From assembly GCF_947623445.1 (NCBI RefSeq), contig NC_135242.1, positions 22,940,001-23,004,000 of the forward strand: 64,000 nucleotides of DNA, given 5' to 3'. Position 1 is the first letter of the stretch. Every line of letters starts with the position of its first letter. Shown here piece after piece: positions 53,601 through 64,000 of the stretch. A program made the position numbers and the translations under genes. The stretch comes from Clavelina lepadiformis. Its lineage: Eukaryota; Chordata; Ascidiacea; Aplousobranchia; Clavelinidae. The notes beneath the pieces were generated by a model that had not been told where the DNA came from, did not search any database, and saw nothing but the letters and a program-made list of their open reading frames with translations.

Positions 53601-56385
53601 ACGGGGTTGATAAACCCAGATGTTTCAGCCCAAGCTTTCCCAAAGCCATCGCCCCCAACCCCCACCGCCCTCCTCGACGCTTCTGGACACAAGGCTGATA
53701 TACCGAGGACAAGACAGTTGTATCATTAATTGTATAAAAAAATTTATTGCTTACCATTTGAAAATATTCTGCGGTCGCCCTTGTAATAAGCACTGGAGGT
53801 GTTCACTTTAACATGCTTTGACACTTATGCGAGTAGAATGGGAGCATAGTGATATCATAATGTCTCGATAACAAATATACACAAAACATTAAGTTATATA
53901 AATGAAGTTTGCAATATATTTTAAAGTTGACACCATCGGTGAATTGCAAACAATTAAGCAAAATGCCGCATCGCCTTTGGAATGCGTCGTGATAGCGGAG
54001 ATTTTTGATAAATATACTACTGTTTTGAACCTCAAAAATCTTATAAAATAAACAAATGCAGTTAATTTCCACCATAACACGTTCCTGGAAAGCCTAGTTA
54101 CAACGATTATTATATATCGTTTACCTGAACTCACGCGCAGATACCGCAATTTGCTCTACTAGTTCTAGGCTAAATTGTAAACCGATACTGCGGTACGGTA
54201 CAGGTAACCGACGACATTATCCAAGGAATGTCAGAGAAAATCTTACTTCTAGTCATGTGACGTCACAATGCTTAATCACTTGAGTGCACGTCACCGGTAC
54301 CCAATCGCCATAAAAGACGAAACTCTGCTATACATGTAGCATAGCCTATACATAAACTCTTACTTGTGACAAGGCTATCCTGAAAGTGCTTAAACGAGAC
54401 AATGTGAGGTGCTATTTCAATTTGGTTGAATTGTTACTTTTGCAGAGTTACCTTTGTCACGAAGAGCGTAAATCATGTCACTGAAATTACAAACGTCAAC
54501 CACACACCTACAATTTTAAAATTGCCTTTAGGAACATTTCATGGTTTGCGTTTCATCATTTTAAGCTACAAAGAAAGCGTTACACTTTCTAACAAGTAAG
54601 TAGTTTGGATTGTTCGTAATCAAGCAACAGCAAATACACTTTTAGAAACAAAATGAAAGGTACTCGATCTGTAAAAATCATTTTTATTACACAGAAAACA
54701 ATCAAAAGTTTTCTGGTTGCAATGTCATTCCGATATGGGGTTATTGGCCGTGCTAGTTGTTACCAGCAATTATTACCTTAATTATTTTTGAAACGTTTAA
54801 ACCTATTCGGCTTTGTCCCTTTTTCCAGTTAAATGGCGCCTGTAAGTGGCAACTGGTTTGATTTTTCGTTCCCATCGTGTTTTTGACGAAAAATAAAATG
54901 ATTGATTGAGAAAAATCGTATTTTTAACTTTTGGAGATCTTAAGTTTAGTTATTCTTACATCATTATAATAGTTACATTTCATGCTTCCTTGTTGCGTGA
55001 CTTGTGTAGCCGTTGATCTCACTCAATCGAAACTCAGTTATACATAGACGTGCGTCATATATTTTCCTTCATAACCGCTGTTCGCTATTTTCGTTTCAAG
55101 TCAGCTATGCCATTAGAAGCGAATTTCAGAGAAATGCAAAAACAAAAACTAAACAGTTACAAAGTTATACAGGTAGTTACAGTAGTTACATAAAGTTTAT
55201 TTTGAACCCGAATGGTTCCGATGGTAACATTGGAGATTGCGTATTCTGTTGTGTGAATATTGAATATGCATAATTTGCTACTGGTTATTGGTTAATCCGT
55301 TATGTGACTTCCTGATCGGTTATTTGCAGATGAAGTTGGATTCTTGCTTTACGTAGCTATTGATTTATTTCTTGTGAATAGAATTCGATAACGATAATGA
55401 ATACGTAGCTGAATGACTAACCAAGAAATTGGTGCCAAATCAAACTTGTTTGTTTGTTCCAGCTGCCAATTTTTTTCGGGCATTTGTCGTAAAAACATCT
55501 CATGGCTTAACATAACTTTTCCGCTTAAAAACCTTGATGATTGCCGTCTAGTACAAGGTTACAACCTTAACTCACAAACAAAGTAAAAATTACTAACTTG
55601 AAAGGAAAGCGAGATTTCTGATCGGCAAATTTCAACCGATTCATGCGGTATTTTACGTCACAATGCCCGAAGGAAATTTGGCATGACAACGGTAACAAAC
55701 ATTTTGTAGACAAAATCGCTTCATCATTCAAGCATAAAAGGTATTTGACGCTGATGCTGGGTAAATTACCAAACCAATGGTGATAATTCTTTAGTAGTTT
55801 CTACCCGGCTTTAATATTAACGTATAAAACGAAGTAAGATACTTTTGTTAATGCAGATTGAATATGGATTTATTATTATTTCAAAATCAATGATTTTTAT
55901 GAGGTAAGCCTGTTGTATGACATGCGATTGACGAAATGTTATCAGGTAGGCTTCTCCAATGAAAACAGATAAACGGAAAGAATATCTTGTTTCGCTTTTA
56001 TGATCAGGCTCAGACTCACTTGGATCGAAAGTAGATTCAAAGCTGCAGCCAATCGATAAATCATAAAACGTGATCAGCAAAGCTTCGTTCGATTTCCTGA
56101 TAAATTCGAGGCATCATGCTGAAGTGCGGTCGTTTTTAGAACAAAGCAAATAAAGCATTTAGGACAGCGTCATTTAACATGTAATATTGTTTGATAACTT
56201 TCTAATATCTTTGAAAGCTAGTTCAAACATGCTGCTTCAAATACTTTTTTAAGGCATGTCTATAAAATGGAGTTTCCTGAAAAATTACTTAATAAATATA
56301 TCTTTTGCTTGCTAGCAAAATAGACTATACAAGTGTTTAGCAATATTTTGCTTTTTAAATGCAGAAATAAATATTTTAGACACAA

Positions 56386-59300
56386 ATGAAGGCTTTGATT
56401 CCAAAATTGTGGCTTCAATGTTTGCTCTTTTCAGTGGGCTTTTTTAGAAATCCTCTTAACCCTTGCGAGCCAGTATCAAGCATTAATGGAGTAGATTTCT
56501 TAGCTTGGACAGAGAAACTTGTTAATCCTACAATACGCGTAGAAAGATTTGCTCCTTGGCTAGATCGTGATTATATATATGTCGATTGTTATGGCAGGGG
56601 ATTAAAAGCTATTCCTCAAAATATAGCAGGCAATGTGGAAGCGTTGGACCTCTCTTACAATGGCATTAGTCACATAAAATCGATCGACTTTGAAGAGTAT
56701 AGAAAATTGAAGCTTTTGAATATATTAGGAAACTGTAATATGCTTACTGGTCAATGTCCAAACTGTTTATACATTGAACCTGGTGCATTAGATCATCTCA
56801 TTCAGTTAAAATGGTTAACTTTGGAGTACAACTACCTTTGTGAGTTTCCAAGGAAACTTCCTTCTTCCATATTTGGCTTGGATATAACTAGAACATGGCT
56901 AGGTGAAATTACAACTCACCTTGATCACTTAAGCAACCTAACAATCTTTATCAGTCAATTAAATTGCTTTGGTGCTCTTGCATCCTACGAATGTCCAAGA
57001 AATTTTACCATAAATAACAAATTGCCGTCAACCTTAAAATTTCTTGATCTCAAAGACAATAGCTGGAAACGAATTCCAACAACATTATTACGCAGTGAAC
57101 TTAAAGGTTTAATACTGACTGGAAATAAAGTGTTCCGCTTGAAGAAAGACGACTTTACCAACGCAACTGGTTTAGAGATATTGGACTTATCAAAAATGCT
57201 TTCAACAGAATCAATAAGTCTGAGTATTGATGAAGGTGCGTTTGATCCACTTACTCACCTGCAATTTCTGAACCTTTCATGGAATTTTATCCCTTTCCTC
57301 TCGGATAAAACGTTTCAACAAAATAAAGATTTAATTGCACTTGATGTGTCGTTTAACTGTTTGAAGAAAACAATTTTTGAACCAACATATTTAGAAAACT
57401 TGGTTAATCTCCACCACCTCGATTTGTCTTTCAATAACAGCCCAGGATGTGGACGCCCAGAAACTATCGATTTGCTAAGATTAGGTGACTTGTACTCTAA
57501 GTTTACATTGCTACAATCATTGATCCTTGGCACTACGGAAAAGGCTGTGACTTCATCGGACTGGTCAATGCAGTTTCGTATTATCGACAATCAATCATTT
57601 GCAAGTTTATCGAAATTATCACATTTCTCCACAATCGATATTTCCTACTGTAATGTTCACCATTTTTCCACTGATGCATGGTCCAGATTGCGCCATCTGA
57701 AATCGCTTCGAGCAACTCATAACTTCTTAAGTTTTGAAAACATCTATTCAAACCAAAGCAAAATCCTTTCAAAGGTCAAGACCGTAGAGTCATTTTCTAC
57801 AGGTTTTGAATCCAAAAAAAGACCAACACTAAAGTTATCTTTGCCTGGTGCTGACTTCGAGTGCAACCAAACAGGAGCATTTGATTATTCAAATAATCAA
57901 ATAGCAACTGTCAGAGGTAAGCAAAACTTTTTATTGCCATCTGCAACAATCCTGGATTTATCTCATAACAACATAAAAGAGCTGCAAATGGATGATGTGA
58001 AACATCTTAAGTATTTGTGCAGCATCAACTTATCTCATAATCCCATTTTTAAAGTAGATAAATTTGCGTTTAGTGAGTTATCCAACTTGCATCAAATATT
58101 GTTGACAGGAGAAACTATGACATTATATGACTATACATTTTTGTGTCATTTGAGCGCAGCCAGCGATGTGGACTTGACATGGCAAGAGGAAACCGCAGAA
58201 GTTAATGCTGCATTAAGTGATTGGCAAGAAATAGAAAATTGCACAGTTGAATCGGTTGTCAGCCTCACAATTTCTAAAAATGACTTGAGGTACATTGAAC
58301 AAAAACCAAACTTTTTAGAATTCTTTCCTAACACCCGCCAACTTGTCGTCAGAGATTGCAGTCTTAAAGGTGAATTTTCTTCAGATTGGTTGCAAGGTTT
58401 AAATCATCTTGAAAGTTTAGATATGAGTTACAATAACATCCTTCATTTTCCATCATCAACATTAGAGGGTATCAAATCGCTACGTTTGCTTAAGTTAGAT
58501 CACAATGACATTGTCCAACTAAAAGGAAATATATCTTCACTTAATCACTTGGAAATATTGACAGCTGCTCGAAATAAGATTACTTTTATTCAACCAGAAT
58601 TTTTTTCCAATCTTCATCTACAGAAACTTGACCTTAGTTACAATTACCTATCCAGACTAGATCCAAGTATTTTCAACAAAAATATGCTGGACTCGCTGCT
58701 GTACTTGGACGTAAGATGGAATGAATTGGATTGCTACTGTTTTGTATGGGACAATTTTTATTTGTGGTATATTTCTGATGTGAGTGACAAAACGCAGCTT
58801 CCTGGATTTTATTCAGAATGTACAACGGAAATCGATGAATATTACGGCGGCTGTGTGGCTTGCCATACCCCGCTTGGTTTGCGTGGGCGACCAGTGTCGC
58901 GATATGGATACAACACGTCATGTGATTTACAGATTAATTTTTTGTTTACTGTTGTATTTACTGTCTTAATAGCGACATTCATTTTATGTGGCATTGTTGG
59001 TTATAGCAAATGGTTCAAAAGGTTTATATTTCGAAAAGTAAACGAATATTTTAGAGTCCACTCACTGAAATCAGGCAATATTTTGTTAACACCACAAGCG
59101 GATAAAGACCAAAACGTTTTCGTGTTCTTTGACTGCAGCAATGATGCACTCGGTGATTGGGTGGATAATAAACTGGTACCTGGGATGATTAACGGAGAAC
59201 CTTCTATAAAAGTCTTTTTGTCTGGTCGTGACATTGAGGTTGGCTCGGCTCCAACAGAAAATCTTCTTCGGCTTGTTAGTATGAGTCGAAAAACTATTTT

Positions 59301-59645
59301 AATTTTGTCTGGTCACTTTTGTGATACTCCAATATGCAGGTGAGTTGATGGTGTATATGTTCAGCATTTATAATTTCTTGCGTTCATTCTTGTGACTTCT
59401 TTTTTCTTTTCTTTTACTGTAGGTTTTTGTTAATCGCACTTCAAGAACTTCAACATTCTGCTGGAAGAGATCAACTGATATTGATGGAGTGGCACGGTGA
59501 AGAAGCAGCTCGGGTTCCAGAATTAATCCAACAAAGTTTCAACCGAAAATTCTACAATTTCCTGAAATTTGATTACACAAATGATGACGAAGTGATGTTC
59601 TTTGAAGTACTGAGAACTGCTTTTTGTAAAAGCACAAAGCTGTGA
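56386..59645 (+). CDS. Toll-like receptor B
   Basis: Two exons, 56386-59339 and 59423-59645, with an 83-bp GT-AG intron of phase 2; 1058 aa. Paralogue of the receptor at 26154. It has a signal peptide (about 1-22), leucine-rich repeats (about 60-780), the Cys-rich cap (DCYCFVW onward), a membrane segment (about 851-873) and a TIR domain (about 908-1050). The intron falls at the same codon as in TLR A (after TPIC). TIR box 2 is GRDIEVG, again without the usual BB-loop Pro. By eye, about three quarters of TIR residues and roughly half of ectodomain residues match TLR A. The C-terminus is shorter, ending CKSTKL. The ectodomain appears to have diverged faster than the signalling domain, as expected if the two sense different ligands. 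Intact. Confidence 0.95.
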
Positions 59646-60380
59646 AAAATGTTCTCGTAAGTGGTTTGTCTGAAAAGTCAAACCAAAGTGCGCCTTGCAT
59701 TTTAGGCGAAAAAGAAAACAAAAGTCATACTAGCGTGTATTATAATATCTACAGAACTCTATATATATACACACACTATCAAACAAGCCTTTTATGAAAT
59801 TGTTATAGATCTTTAATTGTTTAACCGCATGAAACCAATTTTGCTGTTCATGTTTACAAAAACATTTTGCAACAATATGTGTAGCACAGATTTTTCTATA
59901 CAGATTTATTCATTATTATACATGTACGTAATTAAATTTGTCGACAAATTTATTTGTCGCCATTATCTTCATTTGAAAACTTTCGAATGTTAGTGCATAG
60001 TAGAAATTACGAAACCAATTTACTTTGGAGAGTTAAGATTTACTTTTTATACTTTCTCGATTTAGATTTTTTCCAGTCTTTGTAGAAGTAGGCTTATACT
60101 GGACAAGTAAAAAGCTGCTTACTTCCTTGAAGTTAAATTTAGCATAACTGGTCTTATTTCCGTTAACTACATGTAATGAGTAAAGCGTGTTCAAAAATAA
60201 AATAGTACCAACTGCATGTAACCCTTGACATAAACGTTTAAGGTTTGTGGCATGCAATACAGAAAACTATACCATGACAATTTTATTAATTATATGGGAT
60301 TACGTGTAATAAAACAAGCCATTTTTTTCTATCTTGTGAGCAACTGCCACCATGTGCCATAGCATAAAATAGTGCGAAAC
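59646..60380. other. Gap after TLR B
   Basis: Probable 3' UTR of TLR B and AT-rich spacer. No AATAAA is seen within the first 300 bases on the plus strand. Nothing else is recognised. Confidence 0.5.
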
Positions 60381-61107
60381 GGTTCTCGGTCGATTCAACC
60401 CACGGACGATTTAACCCGCGGACGATTCAACCCACGGACGATTCAACCCACGGACGATTCAACCCGCGGACGGTTCAACCCGCGGACGGTTCAACCCGCG
60501 GACGATTCAACCCGCGGACGATTCATCCCGCGGACGATTCAATCCGCGGACGATTCAACCCACGGACCTTTCACGTACTTATGGCTTAGGTTATTACCAA
60601 GTTACTTTGCAGCCAATTGTAAGCTTAATGTTGGACAGTCTAGACTCCAGAGTTAGGCCATCCTGAATAGGCCTGTACGTTGTGGTTAACGGTTATGGTA
60701 CCATTGCAATCGTACCGTATTTTCTTCAGGTACAAACTTGCTAACCACAACGAAATAAGAAGAATCATGGCACACAGAATCCCTCTCTCTGCTATAGGAA
60801 AGGTTATTCGTTTATTTCCAAAATAATAAATTGACTGGAGACAAGCGACTTATACTATTCTCAAAATGTTCGATCTCCCGATTCAAACTTTTTTGGTTTC
60901 TAAGGTTTGACTTTTAATCGACGTGTAGGCTTTATTTATTTTTCGCAAAGCAGGCCTACTAGTTACAACACGGTGCATAAACCTGTTTTTATTTCAACAC
61001 AAGATGTGTATTGGTATAGTGGTAAAAGCATCCTTGCCTGATAACGAACTGCGTAGACGTTTTTGTAAATGGGTTAAATCGTCCGCGGGTTGAATCGTCC
61101 GACCACC
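60381..61107. mobile_element. Mutator-like (MULE) non-autonomous element
   Basis: Inverted ends GGTTCTCGGTCGATTCAACC (left) and, on the reverse complement of the right, GGTGGTCGGACGATTCAACC continue to match through GATTTAACCC for about 37 bp. The element is flanked by a 9-bp direct duplication GTGCGAAAC (60372-60380 and 61108-61116). Ends beginning with GG and a 9-bp duplication fit Mutator-like elements. No transposase is present. The left end is expanded into a minisatellite. Confidence 0.75.
60386..60573 (+). repeat. 16-bp minisatellite inside the left end of the MULE-like element
   Basis: About 11.5 tandem units of CGGACGATTCAACCCR with single-base variants. The right end of the element (61071-61107) holds two units of the same repeat, inverted. 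Because 16 is not a multiple of 3, the open frame across it repeats every 48 bp; it is not judged a gene. Confidence 0.92.
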
Positions 61108-61116
61108 GTGCGAAAC

Positions 61117-64000
61117 TATACTACAAAACTTTGCGCAGAAGAGTAACTATAGGGTTTTTACTTTTTAGCGACCTGAAACAAAAACAGCCTTTGCGCCTCA
61201 ACTTGTTAAATTAATTCAAGTAAGATTTGCTTAATTACTAAGGATTTTCCGAGCCCGAACATTATCTTTCTTAAGGGGGTTTTACCCAAAGTGAAAAGTA
61301 TTATTTCTTCCAGTATTTGCGACTGGGAATGGTTTTTAAACTCGCTGTGCCCGCCGTTAGGTTTAATAAAAACCGTGCATAATAGGCCTAAGTTATACTT
61401 ATGTATAATGTAGACGGTGTCACTGTAACGTTTATTGTTCTTTTTACAAGAAAAAGGGCCGGGAACCAGATATTAGAAAATACCAGAGCTGCAGTGATCT
61501 CAAACGGAGTACAATGAAGACAACCAAGTCGAACAACATTAACGGGCTCCATGCCAAAGAGACATCTGGAGGCGGAGTTCTGAAAACAAGAGATTCCATG
61601 GCACGGTCGAAGGCATCTGTATGGTTACCGCAATCAACATTGCCCAAAGCTGGTGGCGATTTGGAAAAGCGTTTGGTCGCACTTTTACCAACGTCGAAGT
61701 ATGTCACTTGCTGTCGTGGCTACTCCAGGCTCCAATTCAGCCCTTCGATATAGTTTCAAAGCCTTTTGATGAGTTTCCTTCACCGCTATTTCACTCCTCT
61801 GCCGAAGTTTTTCGACATCTTGATGTTACGCTTCATCGAGCTCTTTATTGGCCCTTTGAATCGCTTCCTGCGCGACGAATAGTTTAACGGTCTTTTGCTT
61901 TTTGTTTGCTATGCAGTTTGAACGGCAGAATAAGGGCCACAGTATCGAGGGTTTAACAACGTCTTTCGCTATTAGTTACTTTGTTTTACCTTCAGGTCTC
62001 TGAATAGGACTTGGCGACTCCTTCGGGATATCACCAACCATCACTCGCCAAAAAAATGGGAATCGTCTGCCAACAGTCCAGGCTTCGCAACCTGGCTATA
62101 ACTGCCGACTTGACGAATCACAGCAGACGATGAAACTACAATGCCAACCAGGTTATGGCTTTATAAGGACATAACAAACTGCCGACCAGACGAACCAAAA
62201 CGGAAAACTGATTCTAAAGTGGAAACAGTCACTGAAGCTGACTACTGCCTGCGCGGCAAGCTTTGGGAGCCAGTTATCGCCAATCAAGCGAACCAAGAAA
62301 AAAATCGTGATGACCTACCAACTAGGCAGATTTTGGAAACTGTTGTTAAGTTAAAGCAGGTTTTGGAAACTTGTCTATTGCCAACCTAGCTAAACAAAAA
62401 AAGACGTCGGAGTCGACTGCCACCACAGCAGGGTTCAGGAAACCTGGTTATACAGCATACACTACAGACGTGTAATACAGTAAGTAACAACTGTGGAACT
62501 AGGACATAGGACAGATAGGAGTTCTTTGGTGAAAAATAACTGTCGTCTTCCAACAAGGCAAAAAGTTCTTATCGGCACTTCCTAAGATGCTAACAAGGCA
62601 TCAAAAACCAATGAACAACAATTGTAACAATGGAAAAACTACCCGTGACTAAGCGTTGGCTGTCAACGCAGGACCGGTTTTACAGCACTTGGGTTATGAA
62701 AAGATAAACTATAACGCGCCATTTGTGCTGTGGCTCGCCCAGCTTCAATACAACCTATGAGATGGTGATGATTTATTAAAAATAAAACGCCTAAAACAAA
62801 AGGAGAAACGGTTACAATTGTTGACTGCTCTACTGTCGATAACATGCCAGCTAAATTGAGATTAGCGAGAAAGAAACGATACTGAGTAATTACTTACATA
62901 AGAATTGAACGAAACACTCCGCACACGTGGCACCCTTAAAGGTGTTTAGGCCATAGTTTAAAAGAATTCCGGGATCCGTATCTTCAACCTTTCCATTATA
63001 TTGCGTATGAAATTGATTTATTTTGTATTTTGATGTAACTAACAAACGTTAGGGACAGTAGTACGTCGTTCCCGTATAAAAATCAGCGTCTAAATCACTC
63101 TTTGCTTAGTGTCTATATTTAATGATACTTAACCTTTGAAATGAACGGCTTTGCAAGCGTGCCAAATGATTTTATGAAAAGAATATCTAACCGTCGCTTA
63201 ACGTAACAAAAATCGTGTTTTGTTTTGCTTCTTACATGCAATGACTCAGCGTAAAATATAAGCACATTCATTTTATTCACGACATTGCAAGCTTTGTTTT
63301 CGCATCTATGCATGGCATACAATCGTTTGAGGGATTAAACATCGGAAATGACGTAAGTCTTACTTATCTCCCCGTTGATTAAAAACTTAGCAATAGACAT
63401 TAAAAATTTTGTCAAAATCATCTTCTTTTCATGCAATTCTAAATGGTATTCTGAAAGTATTTGCAAATTCGCTGGAAACGTATTGCCGCTTAAAGATTAT
63501 GACTACCACACTCGGTGACCTTTATAGCCAATAGGGCATCACAACGCATTTATCATGTCATAATAATTTGCTGGGTGGAAATTGGAGCAACTTGTAAAAT
63601 TTACTATAAATTGTTTTCAAATTCTGTAACTTTTCCATGCGGCTGCTTTTTTACGTTACAATAATCGGTGATTTCAAAAAGGTTTTGCTCCCTTGGTTGA
63701 AAGGTCTGACAAAATTCCTATCCCAGCATGTTGTCAAGCGCATCATTAAAGACACTTCGAATATAATTCCTGCAGTAAAGCAGACGATTGATATACCCAA
63801 TCCGTGTGTCGTAATCTGGTTTATTTAATTGTCGTCTTATTTCAAGTCAGGGTTTGATACAGCCTTCAAGTTCAGCTGAAACGGTATACCAGAAAACACA
63901 AGTTAAAGTGATCAGAACAACCTTGATGATTATTACTGAACAGGATTTCACAAAATCGATTACATGACATATCTATCAACATTAATGTTTTGTATACTCT
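61117..64000. other. Right edge, gene-poor
   Basis: A minus-strand stretch at about 61915-61690 encodes a helical, charged segment with one stop (see the separate entry). From about 62060 to 62470 there are loosely repeated words such as ACTGCCGACTTGACGAA, CTGCCGACCAGACGAACC and CCAACCAGGTTATGG, perhaps a decayed tandem repeat. The rest is AT-rich and unremarkable. Confidence 0.45.
61690..61915 (-). pseudogene. Coiled-coil gene fragment, probably broken
   Basis: On the minus strand one frame reads KLFVAQEAIQRANKELDEA, a stop, then QDVEKLRQRSEIAVKETHQK and LKLYRRAELEP before the next stop. The composition is that of a coiled coil and the frame is continuous across the first stop. No flanking exon or start was found. 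It could be a fragment of a host gene or a chance frame. Confidence 0.3.

Larger units (their letters stand above)
48327..56385. other. 8-kb gene-poor stretch between copy A and TLR B
   Basis: No exon set is supported. It holds two dispersed-repeat copies (51440-51530 and 51880-52015), a pair of inverted short repeats (49975-50030 and 51678-51725) and a diverged direct duplication (about 53200-53330 and 53490-53600). The 139-codon frame at 50059-50478 has no recognisable motif and no splice or start context. Enhancers for the flanking genes could lie here but cannot be seen. Confidence 0.55.

Noticed and set aside
60386-60573. CRISPR-like array
   Set aside because: The 16-bp units are head to tail without unique spacers and the window is animal DNA.
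60372-60656. 94-codon frame of repeated RTIQPTDDSTRGRFNP units
   Set aside because: It is only the translation of a 16-bp minisatellite, which lies inside a transposon end.

Overview
The window looks like nuclear DNA of an AT-rich invertebrate chordate, most likely a tunicate (ascidian). Genes are split by short GT-AG introns (about 70 to 900 bp). The gene set is animal: Toll-like receptors, a CYP4-type P450, a Rho-family GTPase and a BLTP3/UHRF1BP1-like lipid-transfer protein. There is a eukaryotic tRNA-Pro gene, and hAT-, piggyBac- and Mutator-like DNA elements are scattered between genes. The tunicate assignment is inference from gene content and compactness. I saw no bacterial operon, CRISPR array, rRNA or recognisable virus-derived element.

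Layout. 1-1520 (+): last six exons of a BLTP3-like gene, ending in a coiled coil. 6810-10000 (-): complete 11-exon CYP4-like P450, 539 aa. 15577-16950 (-): complete 5-exon Rho-like GTPase, 233 aa, with a CSLQ prenylation tail but changed GTPase motifs. 20073-21320: a tRNA-Pro(UGG) gene between two decayed tRNA-Pro relatives. 21485-24203: a decayed hAT transposon with an 8-bp target duplication. 26154-29445 (-) and 56386-59645 (+): two paralogous Toll-like receptors, pointing away from each other. Between them, 32103-48326 (-): two tandem copies of a large multi-exon secreted protein. The complete copy runs 48326 to 41259, with 26 exons and 1203 aa. It has a signal peptide, three short Trp modules, an H-type-lectin-like domain, glycine-rich collagen-like segments, a long helical region and a Cys-containing tail. 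The second copy runs 39446 to 32103 and lacks a proven N-terminus. 60381-61107: a Mutator-like element whose inverted ends are built from a 16-bp repeat.

The most interesting part is 26-60 kb: two TIR receptors bracketing a tandem pair of secreted, lectin-like, collagen-like proteins of a family I do not recognise. Secreted recognition proteins beside receptors suggest an innate-immunity cluster, but the sequence proves only that they are neighbours. The exon models were built by hand: every junction given has GT-AG ends and keeps frame, except one junction in the second copy, which is flagged.
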